DNA of 64,000 bases from Mucilaginibacter pankratovii (GTDB lineage Bacteria > Bacteroidota > Bacteroidia > Sphingobacteriales > Sphingobacteriaceae). Below, piece by piece: positions 57,012 to 64,000 of the stretch. Position 1 is the stretch's first letter. Each line of letters opens with the position of its first letter. The stretch spans positions 248,001-312,000 of the forward strand of contig NZ_JACWMY010000003.1 in the NCBI RefSeq assembly GCF_014773265.1, written 5' to 3'. The position numbers were made by a program, and so were the translations under genes. Under the pieces are notes generated by a model that made no database searches, had not been told where the DNA came from, and worked only from the letters and a program-made list of their open reading frames with translations.

Positions 57012-59581
57012 AATCCCTTTTTCCTGGTAATACCAATTTTGCGCGGGCGTGGTGCCGGCTCGGGTACATCATCTTCATCGGCCCCATAGCGGCGGGCCAT
57101 TTTGGCAATGCGTTCTTCCATGGTTTCGGTAGTTAGTTTCTCCCTGCCAAGGCTATCCACCATGATGGGGAAGGCAAAGGGAGTAGGCCGTTCAATAGTT
57201 TTTAAAACGATGCTTTGCGTTTGGATGCGCTGCAAGGCTGCCCGCAGGCGGAACTCTTCCAGCTGAAATGCCAGAGCCTCGTTATAAGCCTGCCTCACCA
57301 AAAGGTTATCGGGCTCGTACTCGTTAAATACTTCGAACAACAATGAAGTAGATGCCTGCAAATGCTTATTTTTCATCGGCTGACCCGGGTAGCCGGTAAA
57401 TACCAACCCGCCGATGTGTGCAATGTCCCTGAAGCGGCGGCGGGCCATCTCGTTAGCGTTAAGGCTGTTTTGGATATCTTCTATCAGGTTGTTGATGGAA
57501 AAGAAGTCGGCATCTTCCAAAGCCTGTTCGATGGGGATATCCTCATCTGTGAGCAATTCAAAGCCATAATCATTCATGGCGATGGAAAAACTGGCGGGCT
57601 TTATTTTGGAGATGCGAAAGGCCAGTAAGCTGGCCATCCCCTCGTGCACCAACCTGCCTTCGAAGGGATAAAAAAGCAAATGGTGCCCCTCTCGCGATTT
57701 AAACGATTCGATCAAAAACTCGTGGCTCTGCGGTAAGTGTGATAACCGCGCCTGCAGGTCGAACAGTGGTTTTAGGGCTTTTACCTCGATATCCTCTTCT
57801 ACTCCCTGTGCCACCTCATCCAGTTTATCGCGGAAAACGGCGGAGAGCTGCGAGGATAGCGGCATCCTGCCTCCCGCCCAGCTGGGTATCAGCCCTTTGG
57901 TTTTGGTTGATTTTTTTACGTAGGCGGTCATTTCCTTTACCTTGATAAACTCGAGGCTTCGCCCTGCAAACCAAAATGTGTTGCCGGGCTTTAGTTTTGC
58001 TATAAAGCCTTCCTCCAAAGTGCCCAGGCTGCCGCCGCTGAGCCATTTTACGCGAATGCTGAGCTCGCTGGTAATGGTGCCGATGCTCAGGCGGTGCCGC
58101 ATCGCCACCCGGCGGTTGTTCACTTTAAACAGGCCGTTCTCTACCTCCACCTTCAAAAACTCATCGTACTGGGCAAGCGTTTTGCCGCCGTTGGTGATAA
58201 AATCAAGCAGCTGGTTAAATTCATCGCGCCGCAGATCGGCAAAGGCAAAGGTTGATTTTACCTCGGCATATAATTCATCTGCCCGGAAACCTTCGGATAC
58301 CGCCAGGGTAACCATATATTGGATCAGCACATCCATCGTAAGCAGCATCGGGTCGCGGCTTTCGAATACGCCTTGTTTGATGGCTTGTTTAAGGGCCGCA
58401 CCCTCCAGTAGTTCCAGCGAATGGGTAGGCACAAAGTAGGCTTTGGAAACAGCGCCTGGATGGTGCCCGCTTCGCCCGGCGCGCTGCATAAAACGGGCCA
58501 CCCCTTTAGGGCTGCCTACCTGCACCACGGTATCCACCGGGCGAAAATCAACCCCCAGGTCGAGGCTGGAGGTACACACCACCACCTTCAGCGCTTCGGC
58601 ATGCAGGGCCTGCTCTACCCAGTTGCGCAACTCGTTGTCCAGCGAGCCATGGTGCATGGCCATGATGCCGGCGTACTCGGGGTAATTATCAATAATGGCA
58701 TGGTACCAGATCTCGGCCTGCGAGCGGGTATTGGTAAATATGAGGGTAGTTTTGCTTTTGGCTACTATCTTCATCACCTGCGGCAACAGCTTTACACCGA
58801 TGTGTCCCGCCCAGGAGTAATTCTCAATATTCTCCGGGATCACCGATTCTATCACCAATTTTTTTTCGATGTTGGCCCGTACCATTCTCACCTGCTCCGG
58901 CGGGAAATCGTTTCCCAACAAAACTTCTGCAGCCTGCTCCAGGTTGCCAATGGTTGCAGAGATACCCCATACTTTTAGTGAGTGGTGAGCAGTGAGTAGT
59001 AAATGTTTTTCTTCGGCTTTATGCTTTCCGCTTAGTGCCTTCAGCTTACTTAACCCCAACTCAACCTGTACGCCGCGTTTGGTGCCGAGGAGTTCGTGCC
59101 ACTCGTCGCATACCAGTACCTGCAGGCCGGAGAATACTTTTGGATATTCTTTTTGGGCGAGCATGAGATGCAGGCTTTCGGGCGTGGTGAGCAATACTTC
59201 GGGCAGCTTTCGTTTAAGGGCGGCTTTCTCAGCGGCGGAGGTATCGCCGGTGCGGGTCATGATGCGCCAAGGCAGGCCGATATCGTCGCATACTTCCTGC
59301 ATCGCTTTGCGGATGTCGTTGGTTAAGGCACGCAGGGGTGTTATCCAAAGCATCAGTAAACCGTTGTTGCTATTGGTGGTGTAGTTGTCGGGATGTTTAT
59401 TAATAAAATCAGCCAGGAAAGGCAGAAAAAGCGCGAAAGTTTTACCGCTGCCGGTAGGAGCATTTAACAGGCCCGAGAAGCCGGATAAATACGCCTCTTC
59501 CATCTCTTTTTGAAAGGGAAACTGCTTCCATGCCTTTTGCTTGTACCATTGCTGAATAACCTGCTGCCCTTTTGTTGTCAT
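57008..59581 (-). CDS. Lhr-like ligase-associated DEXH-box helicase
   Basis: An 857-residue ATP-dependent helicase. Motif I is APTGSGKTFAL near residue 36, motif II is CDEWHELLGTKRG (DEWH) near 163-175, motif III WGISATIGN near 203-211, and motif VI QRAGRSGHHPG near 361-371. A long C-terminal domain follows, as in helicases that accompany an ATP-dependent DNA ligase and an exonuclease in a DNA-repair cluster; those partners are not in the window. About residues 193-202 (LLLTAHHSLK) are encoded by a dispersed repeat, inserted just before motif III. The start is the ATG at 59581. Confidence 0.9.
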   Translation of the reverse strand: MTTKGQQVIQQWYKQKAWKQFPFQKEMEEAYLSGFSGLLNAPTGSGKTFALFLPFLADFINKHPDNYTTNSNNGLLMLWITPLRALTNDIRKAMQEVCDDIGLPWRIMTRTGDTSAAEKAALKRKLPEVLLTTPESLHLMLAQKEYPKVFSGLQVLVCDEWHELLGTKRGVQVELGLSKLKALSGKHKAEEKHLLLTAHHSLKVWGISATIGNLEQAAEVLLGNDFPPEQVRMVRANIEKKLVIESVIPENIENYSWAGHIGVKLLPQVMKIVAKSKTTLIFTNTRSQAEIWYHAIIDNYPEYAGIMAMHHGSLDNELRNWVEQALHAEALKVVVCTSSLDLGVDFRPVDTVVQVGSPKGVARFMQRAGRSGHHPGAVSKAYFVPTHSLELLEGAALKQAIKQGVFESRDPMLLTMDVLIQYMVTLAVSEGFRADELYAEVKSTFAFADLRRDEFNQLLDFITNGGKTLAQYDEFLKVEVENGLFKVNNRRVAMRHRLSIGTITSELSIRVKWLSGGSLGTLEEGFIAKLKPGNTFWFAGRSLEFIKVKEMTAYVKKSTKTKGLIPSWAGGRMPLSSQLSAVFRDKLDEVAQGVEEDIEVKALKPLFDLQARLSHLPQSHEFLIESFKSREGHHLLFYPFEGRLVHEGMASLLAFRISKIKPASFSIAMNDYGFELLTDEDIPIEQALEDADFFSINNLIEDIQNSLNANEMARRRFRDIAHIGGLVFTGYPGQPMKNKHLQASTSLLFEVFNEYEPDNLLVRQAYNEALAFQLEEFRLRAALQRIQTQSIVLKTIERPTPFAFPIMVDSLGREKLTTETMEERIAKMARRYGADEDDVPEPAPRPRKIGITRKKGF

Positions 59582-59645
59582 GCCCTTATTATACAACGCA
59601 AATTGGAATAAGTTGCGTTGCTATCAAAGTACCAATGGCATTTAT

Positions 59646-60332
59646 TTACAGCATTGGGGTTAGTGCGGCTCTGTTGATGGCTTTTTCCCTATCAGGCGTG
59701 TTATACAAATGCTCGGGTATTTGGGCGAGCGTAGACGAATGTACCTGTTCGCCCAGGCCATAAAACTGCTGAAAGCTCATGATGAGCGGCTTCCATTTGT
59801 TAGGGTCTACGCGGTTTGGATGACCATCCAATAATATCGACTCATCCAGGTAAACCCGTTTTATCAGTAATTCGAAAGTTAAAATTTTCCCCCGCATCTC
59901 GGCGTCGCCATCTGCAAGCCCGTGCACTGCTTCTACCACCGCTTCCATTTGTACCGGGCATTCCTGCACCCTTGGCGCCTGTACGGTTTCTGATGCCTGT
60001 TTGTTCAACCCGGCAAGCGAGAATTTGTCCTCGTGATATCGGTAGCCTTTTTGAACTTTGCCTGGGGGAACCGGGTTGCTGCCGGTGGTTTTCGCAAGAA
60101 AATCTACCGCGCCTGCCTGGTGAACCGATGGTAGGTTTAACACGCATTCTCCCGTATGGATCAAATTCTGCGTTGTTTTGGAGGCCGCCGCTAAACCAAT
60201 AATACAACGCCAGCCCAGCCAGAAAATGGACGACATAGGCGCAAGGTTATCGGTGTGGTTTTGGTTTTTTGTGCTGATGAGAACTACCGGCGTGCCGAAA
60301 TATAAGATGGATGGTTGACTGTCAATATGCAT
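59646..60332 (-). CDS. Flavin reductase family protein
   Basis: A 228-residue FMN-binding split-barrel protein. The family pattern is visible as YFGTPVVLISTKNQNHTDNLAPMSSIFWLGWRCIIGL (about 11-47), QNLIHTGECVLNLPS near 56 and CPVQMEAVVEAVH near 125. Such proteins reduce flavins or act as FMN-binding oxidoreductases on varied substrates. It stands alone; the preceding helicase gene runs in the same direction, 64 bp downstream of its stop. Confidence 0.88.
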   Translation of the reverse strand: MHIDSQPSILYFGTPVVLISTKNQNHTDNLAPMSSIFWLGWRCIIGLAAASKTTQNLIHTGECVLNLPSVHQAGAVDFLAKTTGSNPVPPGKVQKGYRYHEDKFSLAGLNKQASETVQAPRVQECPVQMEAVVEAVHGLADGDAEMRGKILTFELLIKRVYLDESILLDGHPNRVDPNKWKPLIMSFQQFYGLGEQVHSSTLAQIPEHLYNTPDREKAINRAALTPML

Positions 60333-60461
60333 ACATTGTGTTTATACGCAAAAGTAACGCTACGGGCAGTTGGGTTAAACCCGATTCTTGCTGACAATGC
60401 ATCTAACAAAAGGCAAGTTTTATAGTTATAAGTAAAGGGTTTAACATAAATATTAAAAAGG

Positions 60462-61064
60462 ATGAAGCGCTATACTTATTTGACTATACTTTTTGCAATT
60501 GTGTTAGCCGTTGCCTGCAAGCAAAAAACCAAAGATGCAGCCGGAAACGATACCCCCGAACCGCCGGATACTACCGAAGTAAAGGCTATCCCCGCCGAAC
60601 AGCTGATTAGCCCCGGGCAAAGCATAGGGCATATTAAGCTCGATGGCAGCGCCGATTCGATAGTGCAATTACTTGGCCGCCCTGATACCGGCGACGCGGC
60701 CATGGGGAGCCAGCTGGCTACCTGGTACGCCGACCATGATACCGCAGGTTACCAAACCAGCATTTTTAGCCGCCGGGATATGGGCGGTAAGGACGAGCCT
60801 GTTAGCCGCATCAAAAAAATCCTGGTCACCTCGCCCTGGTTTAAAACAGCCGAGTACATCAGCACGGGCAATAACCTAAAGGATATTGGGATGTACTACA
60901 CGCTTAAAGAGGGCAGTTCTTACAAAAAAAACGGACAAACGATTAAAACATATACCGATATAGAGAAAGGGATTTCATTTGAAATAGATATGCAAGGCAA
61001 ATGTGTCGGCATATTAGTGCATCAGCCTAATTCTGCAGCAGACACGTATTTGAATATGCATTAA
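60462..61064 (+). CDS. Lipoprotein of unknown function, 200 aa
   Basis: The signal peptide MKRYTYLTILFAIVLAVAC ends in a lipobox cysteine at 19, followed by a disordered linker rich in Pro, Glu, Asp and Thr. The globular part starts near residue 48 (ISPGQSIGHIKLDGSADSIVQLLGRPDTGDAAMG in order), a pattern that recalls small periplasmic repeat folds that begin with GxSxxxVxxxLGxP. It ends ...ADTYLNMH. No function can be given. The gene is convergent with the M16 peptidase gene and shares a bidirectional terminator. Confidence 0.78.
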   Translation: MKRYTYLTILFAIVLAVACKQKTKDAAGNDTPEPPDTTEVKAIPAEQLISPGQSIGHIKLDGSADSIVQLLGRPDTGDAAMGSQLATWYADHDTAGYQTSIFSRRDMGGKDEPVSRIKKILVTSPWFKTAEYISTGNNLKDIGMYYTLKEGSSYKKNGQTIKTYTDIEKGISFEIDMQGKCVGILVHQPNSAADTYLNMH

Positions 61065-61144
61065 ATGGACACTAATTTCACGAATGCCTTGCAAAGCCAA
61101 AAGGCTTATAGCTATACCATTAAAAGAAAAAGTATCATAACAAA

Positions 61145-61172
61145 AAAATGCCCGGTTAGAGCCGGGCATTTT
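61145..61172. terminator. Bidirectional terminator
   Basis: An 11-bp stem (AAAATGCCCGG, 61145-61155, with CCGGGCATTTT, 61162-61172) and a 6-nt loop between the convergent lipoprotein and M16 peptidase genes, with A- and T-runs on the two sides. Confidence 0.88.
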
Positions 61173-61192
61173 CCTTTATAACATAATGGAGC

Positions 61193-64000
61193 TTATTTCT
61201 TCTCCGGCATTAATATCAGTTTCACCAGGTTGGTGGTGTTTAAATATTTAGCAGCGGTTTGTTTGGTGCTTTCAACGGTGATCTGCTCCAGGCTGCTCAC
61301 GTGCTTTAAAATATCATCGGGGTTTTCGTCGTTTTGCGATGCACCGCCAAGGTATCCTGCCCAAAATACATTCTCCTTTAACTGCACCTGGGTAGAACGG
61401 GCTTCTTCGGCAACAAATTTTTGTATGTCGGCCGGGGTGGCGCCATTCAGCTTCAGTTTGCTTATCTCGTCAAGCGTAGCAGCTATCAGCTTATCAACAT
61501 TGGCGCTGCTGCAGGTAAAGTAAATGGTAGCCGTGTACCTTCCCGATGGGATTTTTGCATAAGATATTCTTACACCCGGTGCATAAACACCGGCTTCCTG
61601 TTCGCGCAGGCGCTCGGTAAGTTTAATGTTCATCACCTCTTCCAGAGCATCCAGCTGGATGTTGTTGGTTTCGTTGTATTCGTAAGTGCCGCTGAATACC
61701 ATTTGTACGGTGGCTTTGTCGTCGAGGCCTTTGTAAACGGTTTTTGTTAACTGCCCTGCCGGCGGATGGATACCCAGATCCTTATATTTCTCTTTTTTGT
61801 TGGTTGACGGAAGGGAGCCTAAGTACGATTCGATGTATGGTTTTAACACATCAACATCAAAATTACCCACAAAGGTGAAGGTAAAACCGCTTGCATCGGC
61901 AAAGCGGTCCTTATAAAAATTATAGGCTTTATCTAAACTGGCCGAATTTAAATTTGCCAGCGTGGTAACCATCGACCGCATATTATAGCTGCTCAGCACA
62001 GCAGATACGGTATCCTGGTAAACGCTTCCCGGGTCGAGCCCGCGGTTAGTCAGTATCGACCGCGTTTGGCTGATATTACCCTTCCAGATATCCTCATCCC
62101 TGCGCGGCTGTGTAAAATAAAGATGTATCAGCTGCATAGCGGTTTCAAAATCTTTTGGCGATGTATTGGCGCTGATGCCCTGGGCAATATCGCTTATATA
62201 AGGGCTTACACTTACGTTTTTACCGGCAAGCATCTTGTCCAGCTGGCCCTGGTTAAAATCGGCGATGCCGCTGCCACCAATAATTGGGGCGGCTAAGTTA
62301 GCCGAAGTAAAATCCTGGTCGCTGGCAAGCGATGTACCGCCAAAGCTGTAACCGTTTATTAAAACCTGGTCGTTCTTAAATTTTGTTGGCTTCAATATAG
62401 CCTTTAAGCCATTTTGCAAAACCAGGGTAGTGGTGCCTATGGCCTCATCTGTGGTCTCGCTTACAATTTTGCCGGGAGCGGGAGATTTTCCCATTAAAGG
62501 CCTGCTGGTAACATTATCCACGTAGGCGGTTACACCAACGCCGGCAGTGTTTATCCAGCCTAATATTGTTTTTTCGTTAGGCAGCTTATCCTTGTCTTTC
62601 TCCGGGCCTTCTATAATAATAACGCGGTTTTGATCGCTGATAAACTGGCCCGCCAAAACATTCATATCGGCAGTGCCAATTTTGTTGATGTTGGTTGCAA
62701 TGTAATTGTACTCAAACTCTATACCGGGGATGGCTTCGCCGGATATAAAGTTTCTACTGTAATCGCGTACAAAATTTGCCGAGTTGGTTTTGTCGCGCTC
62801 GTTATAGGCGTTTTGTACCTGTACCAAAACAGCTTGTTTAGCACGTTCCAGTTCGGTTAAGGTGAACCCAAATTTGCGGGCCCGCTCCGTTTCGGCAACC
62901 ATGGTTTTTACGGCGTTTTCCAGGTCGCCGGGTTTGGCTATCACTACCGATGAAAAGGCATCCTGCTTGGCAATTAACGCTGAGTAGCTTGCCCTCGCGT
63001 ATAAATACGGAGGCTCGGGCTTTTGCAGCAACTCGTTTAGCCTTTCGCTCATCATGTAATTAAACAGGTTGATGCGCAGGCTGCGCATGTAAGTCGCCGT
63101 GTTGGTAACCGTCGCCTGCGGGTGCTTCACCACAATTTGCGCCAGCGTATAAGGGAACTCTTTATCCGTAGCAATTTTAACTACTGTGCCCGGTGTTGGC
63201 GGTACCGTGAAAGCAGTGCGTGGTTTTTCGCCGGCAGGGTTGGTTAACAGCCCGAATTTATTTTTAATAATCTCTTCCACCACTTTCACATCAAAATCGC
63301 CCACAGCAATAATAGCTTGTAAGTTTGGCCGGTACCAATCATGGTAAAAGCTTTTTATGGTTGCGGCATCAAATGTTTTCAGCACGCTCTCCTGCCCAAT
63401 TGGCAAGCGCGAAGCATATTTGGAATTATTAAGGATCACCGGAAGTGTTTGCAGGCTTAAGCGTTCCTGCGCGTTTTTACCACGTGCGCGGGCCTCTTCT
63501 AAAACAACGCCGCGCTCTTTATCAATTTCGGCGGCATCAAAGCTTACGTAGCCGGCCCAGTTGGCCAAAATATTAAAGCCGTTGGTGAATACCGCAGCGC
63601 TATCGGTAGGTAAAGGCAACTGGTAAACGGTTTCATCAAAAGAGGTGTATGCGTTAAGATCGGCCCCAAACTTTACGCCCGATTTTTGCAGGTAGTTAAC
63701 CAGCTCGTTCTTTGGGTAATCGCGCGTGCCGTTAAAGGCCATGTGCTCGGTAAAGTGGGCCAGGCCCTGCTGTGCATCGGTTTCTAATATCGAGCCGGTT
63801 TTTACCACCAGGTAAAGCTCTGCGCGGTTTTTTGGCTGCTCGTTATGGCGGATGTAGTAAGTTAGGCCATTTGGCAGTTTACCAATAAGCACATCAGGGT
63901 CTGTTGGTAACAGCGATGGACGGATCTGTACGGCTGCGGCAACAGGTTTTGTTTTTGGTGATGGAGTGGGTTTTCTTTTAACCTGTGCAAAGCTGCTTGT
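61193..64000 (-). CDS. M16 family zinc peptidase (5' end beyond window)
   Basis: A pitrilysin/insulinase-type peptidase with two homologous halves. The frame is open to the right edge; upstream of the conserved region (DVLIGKLPNGLTYYIRHNE) it reads SSFAQVKRKPTPSPKTKP, which looks like the end of a signal peptide and a Pro/Lys-rich spacer, so the start codon should lie only about 15-20 codons outside. The zinc motif is GLAHFTEHMAFNG (HxxEH), with the third ligand expected in DKERGVVLEE. The C-terminal half (from about GKSPAPGKIV) lacks the zinc motif, as is usual. Exported, probably periplasmic; substrate unknown. Confidence 0.92.
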   Translation of the reverse strand, partial: TSSFAQVKRKPTPSPKTKPVAAAVQIRPSLLPTDPDVLIGKLPNGLTYYIRHNEQPKNRAELYLVVKTGSILETDAQQGLAHFTEHMAFNGTRDYPKNELVNYLQKSGVKFGADLNAYTSFDETVYQLPLPTDSAAVFTNGFNILANWAGYVSFDAAEIDKERGVVLEEARARGKNAQERLSLQTLPVILNNSKYASRLPIGQESVLKTFDAATIKSFYHDWYRPNLQAIIAVGDFDVKVVEEIIKNKFGLLTNPAGEKPRTAFTVPPTPGTVVKIATDKEFPYTLAQIVVKHPQATVTNTATYMRSLRINLFNYMMSERLNELLQKPEPPYLYARASYSALIAKQDAFSSVVIAKPGDLENAVKTMVAETERARKFGFTLTELERAKQAVLVQVQNAYNERDKTNSANFVRDYSRNFISGEAIPGIEFEYNYIATNINKIGTADMNVLAGQFISDQNRVIIIEGPEKDKDKLPNEKTILGWINTAGVGVTAYVDNVTSRPLMGKSPAPGKIVSETTDEAIGTTTLVLQNGLKAILKPTKFKNDQVLINGYSFGGTSLASDQDFTSANLAAPIIGGSGIADFNQGQLDKMLAGKNVSVSPYISDIAQGISANTSPKDFETAMQLIHLYFTQPRRDEDIWKGNISQTRSILTNRGLDPGSVYQDTVSAVLSSYNMRSMVTTLANLNSASLDKAYNFYKDRFADASGFTFTFVGNFDVDVLKPYIESYLGSLPSTNKKEKYKDLGIHPPAGQLTKTVYKGLDDKATVQMVFSGTYEYNETNNIQLDALEEVMNIKLTERLREQEAGVYAPGVRISYAKIPSGRYTATIYFTCSSANVDKLIAATLDEISKLKLNGATPADIQKFVAEEARSTQVQLKENVFWAGYLGGASQNDENPDDILKHVSSLEQITVESTKQTAAKYLNTTNLVKLILMPEKK

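Noticed and set aside
1-64000. tRNA, rRNA or tmRNA genes
   Set aside because: Reading the gaps on both strands, I saw no cloverleaf with a TTCGA-type arm and no rRNA sequence; a covariance-model scan would settle it.

Overview
The window looks like chromosomal DNA of a Bacteroidota bacterium, most likely family Sphingobacteriaceae and Mucilaginibacter- or Pedobacter-like. This is inferred, not proven. The evidence is the set of lineage-typical families (DUF4270, DUF4349, GldN-like, a stand-alone glycogen-synthase N-terminal domain, a 938-residue CarB), the many -7 promoter elements of the form TAnnTTTG, and the scarcity of Shine-Dalgarno sequences. Almost all of it is ordinary core genome: about 65 protein genes, no rRNA, tRNA, CRISPR array, prophage or transposase gene.

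Layout. 1-4.3 kb holds the threonine operon thrA-thrB-thrC on the minus strand (thrC runs off the left edge), preceded by a Thr/Ile-rich leader peptide and a terminator that together form a classical attenuator. 4.3-12.2 kb holds rsgA, dtd, a MazG-like gene, a DUF4349 lipoprotein, comB, gcvT, a glycosyltransferase, rnhB and a DUF4920 protein. 12.2-20.5 kb, mostly on the minus strand, holds a membrane ACP-like protein, carB, a sterol-desaturase-family gene with a Crp/Fnr-type regulator, a TonB-domain protein, panD and panC. 20.6-26 kb holds a GT5-like half protein, a DUF4270 lipoprotein, glmS and oxyR. 26-33 kb holds HIT, greA with a two-hairpin leader, a D-2-hydroxyacid dehydrogenase, EcsC, rsmA, pdxA and a membrane acyltransferase-like protein. 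33.3-38.1 kb is the fatty-acid initiation cluster DUF177-rpmF-plsX-fabH-accB-accC, followed by tatC, rpiB and an M28 peptidase. 41.4-41.9 kb is a gene-free foldback element that resembles a MITE. 41.9-47 kb is the most accessory-like part: a membrane protein/XRE pair under an apparent autoregulatory operator, two VOC proteins, trmD, and an ECF sigma factor with two membrane proteins flanked by perfect direct repeats. 47-64 kb holds rplS, an unusual GldN-domain protein, a phospholipid operon (CPBP-DUF2007-cdsA-psd), dusB, apaG, a repeat protein, a voltage-gated-type K+ channel, a zinc peptidase, an FAD oxidoreductase, an Lhr-like DEXH helicase, a flavin reductase family protein, a lipoprotein and an M16 peptidase that runs off the right edge.

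Three things stand out. First, RNA-level regulation can be read from the sequence: the thr attenuator, whose leader has its own antiterminator segment, and a promoter-hairpin-terminator leader in front of greA that recalls E. coli GraL. Second, several families of short palindromic repeats are scattered through the window. One (CCCCCTGAAGGGGG type) occurs as REPIN-like inverted doublets. In two doublets the start codon of a gene lies in the loop and one arm is translated as the protein N-terminus (comB, VOC protein). Another copy supplies the C-terminus and stop codon of a small membrane protein, and a different repeat appears in frame inside the helicase. This resembles the protein-coding palindromic elements of Rickettsia. 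Third, the -7 box TAnnTTTG carries an in-frame TTG that makes several genes look longer than they are, so starts were moved downstream for rsgA, the DUF177 gene, the XRE-linked membrane protein and the FAD oxidoreductase.
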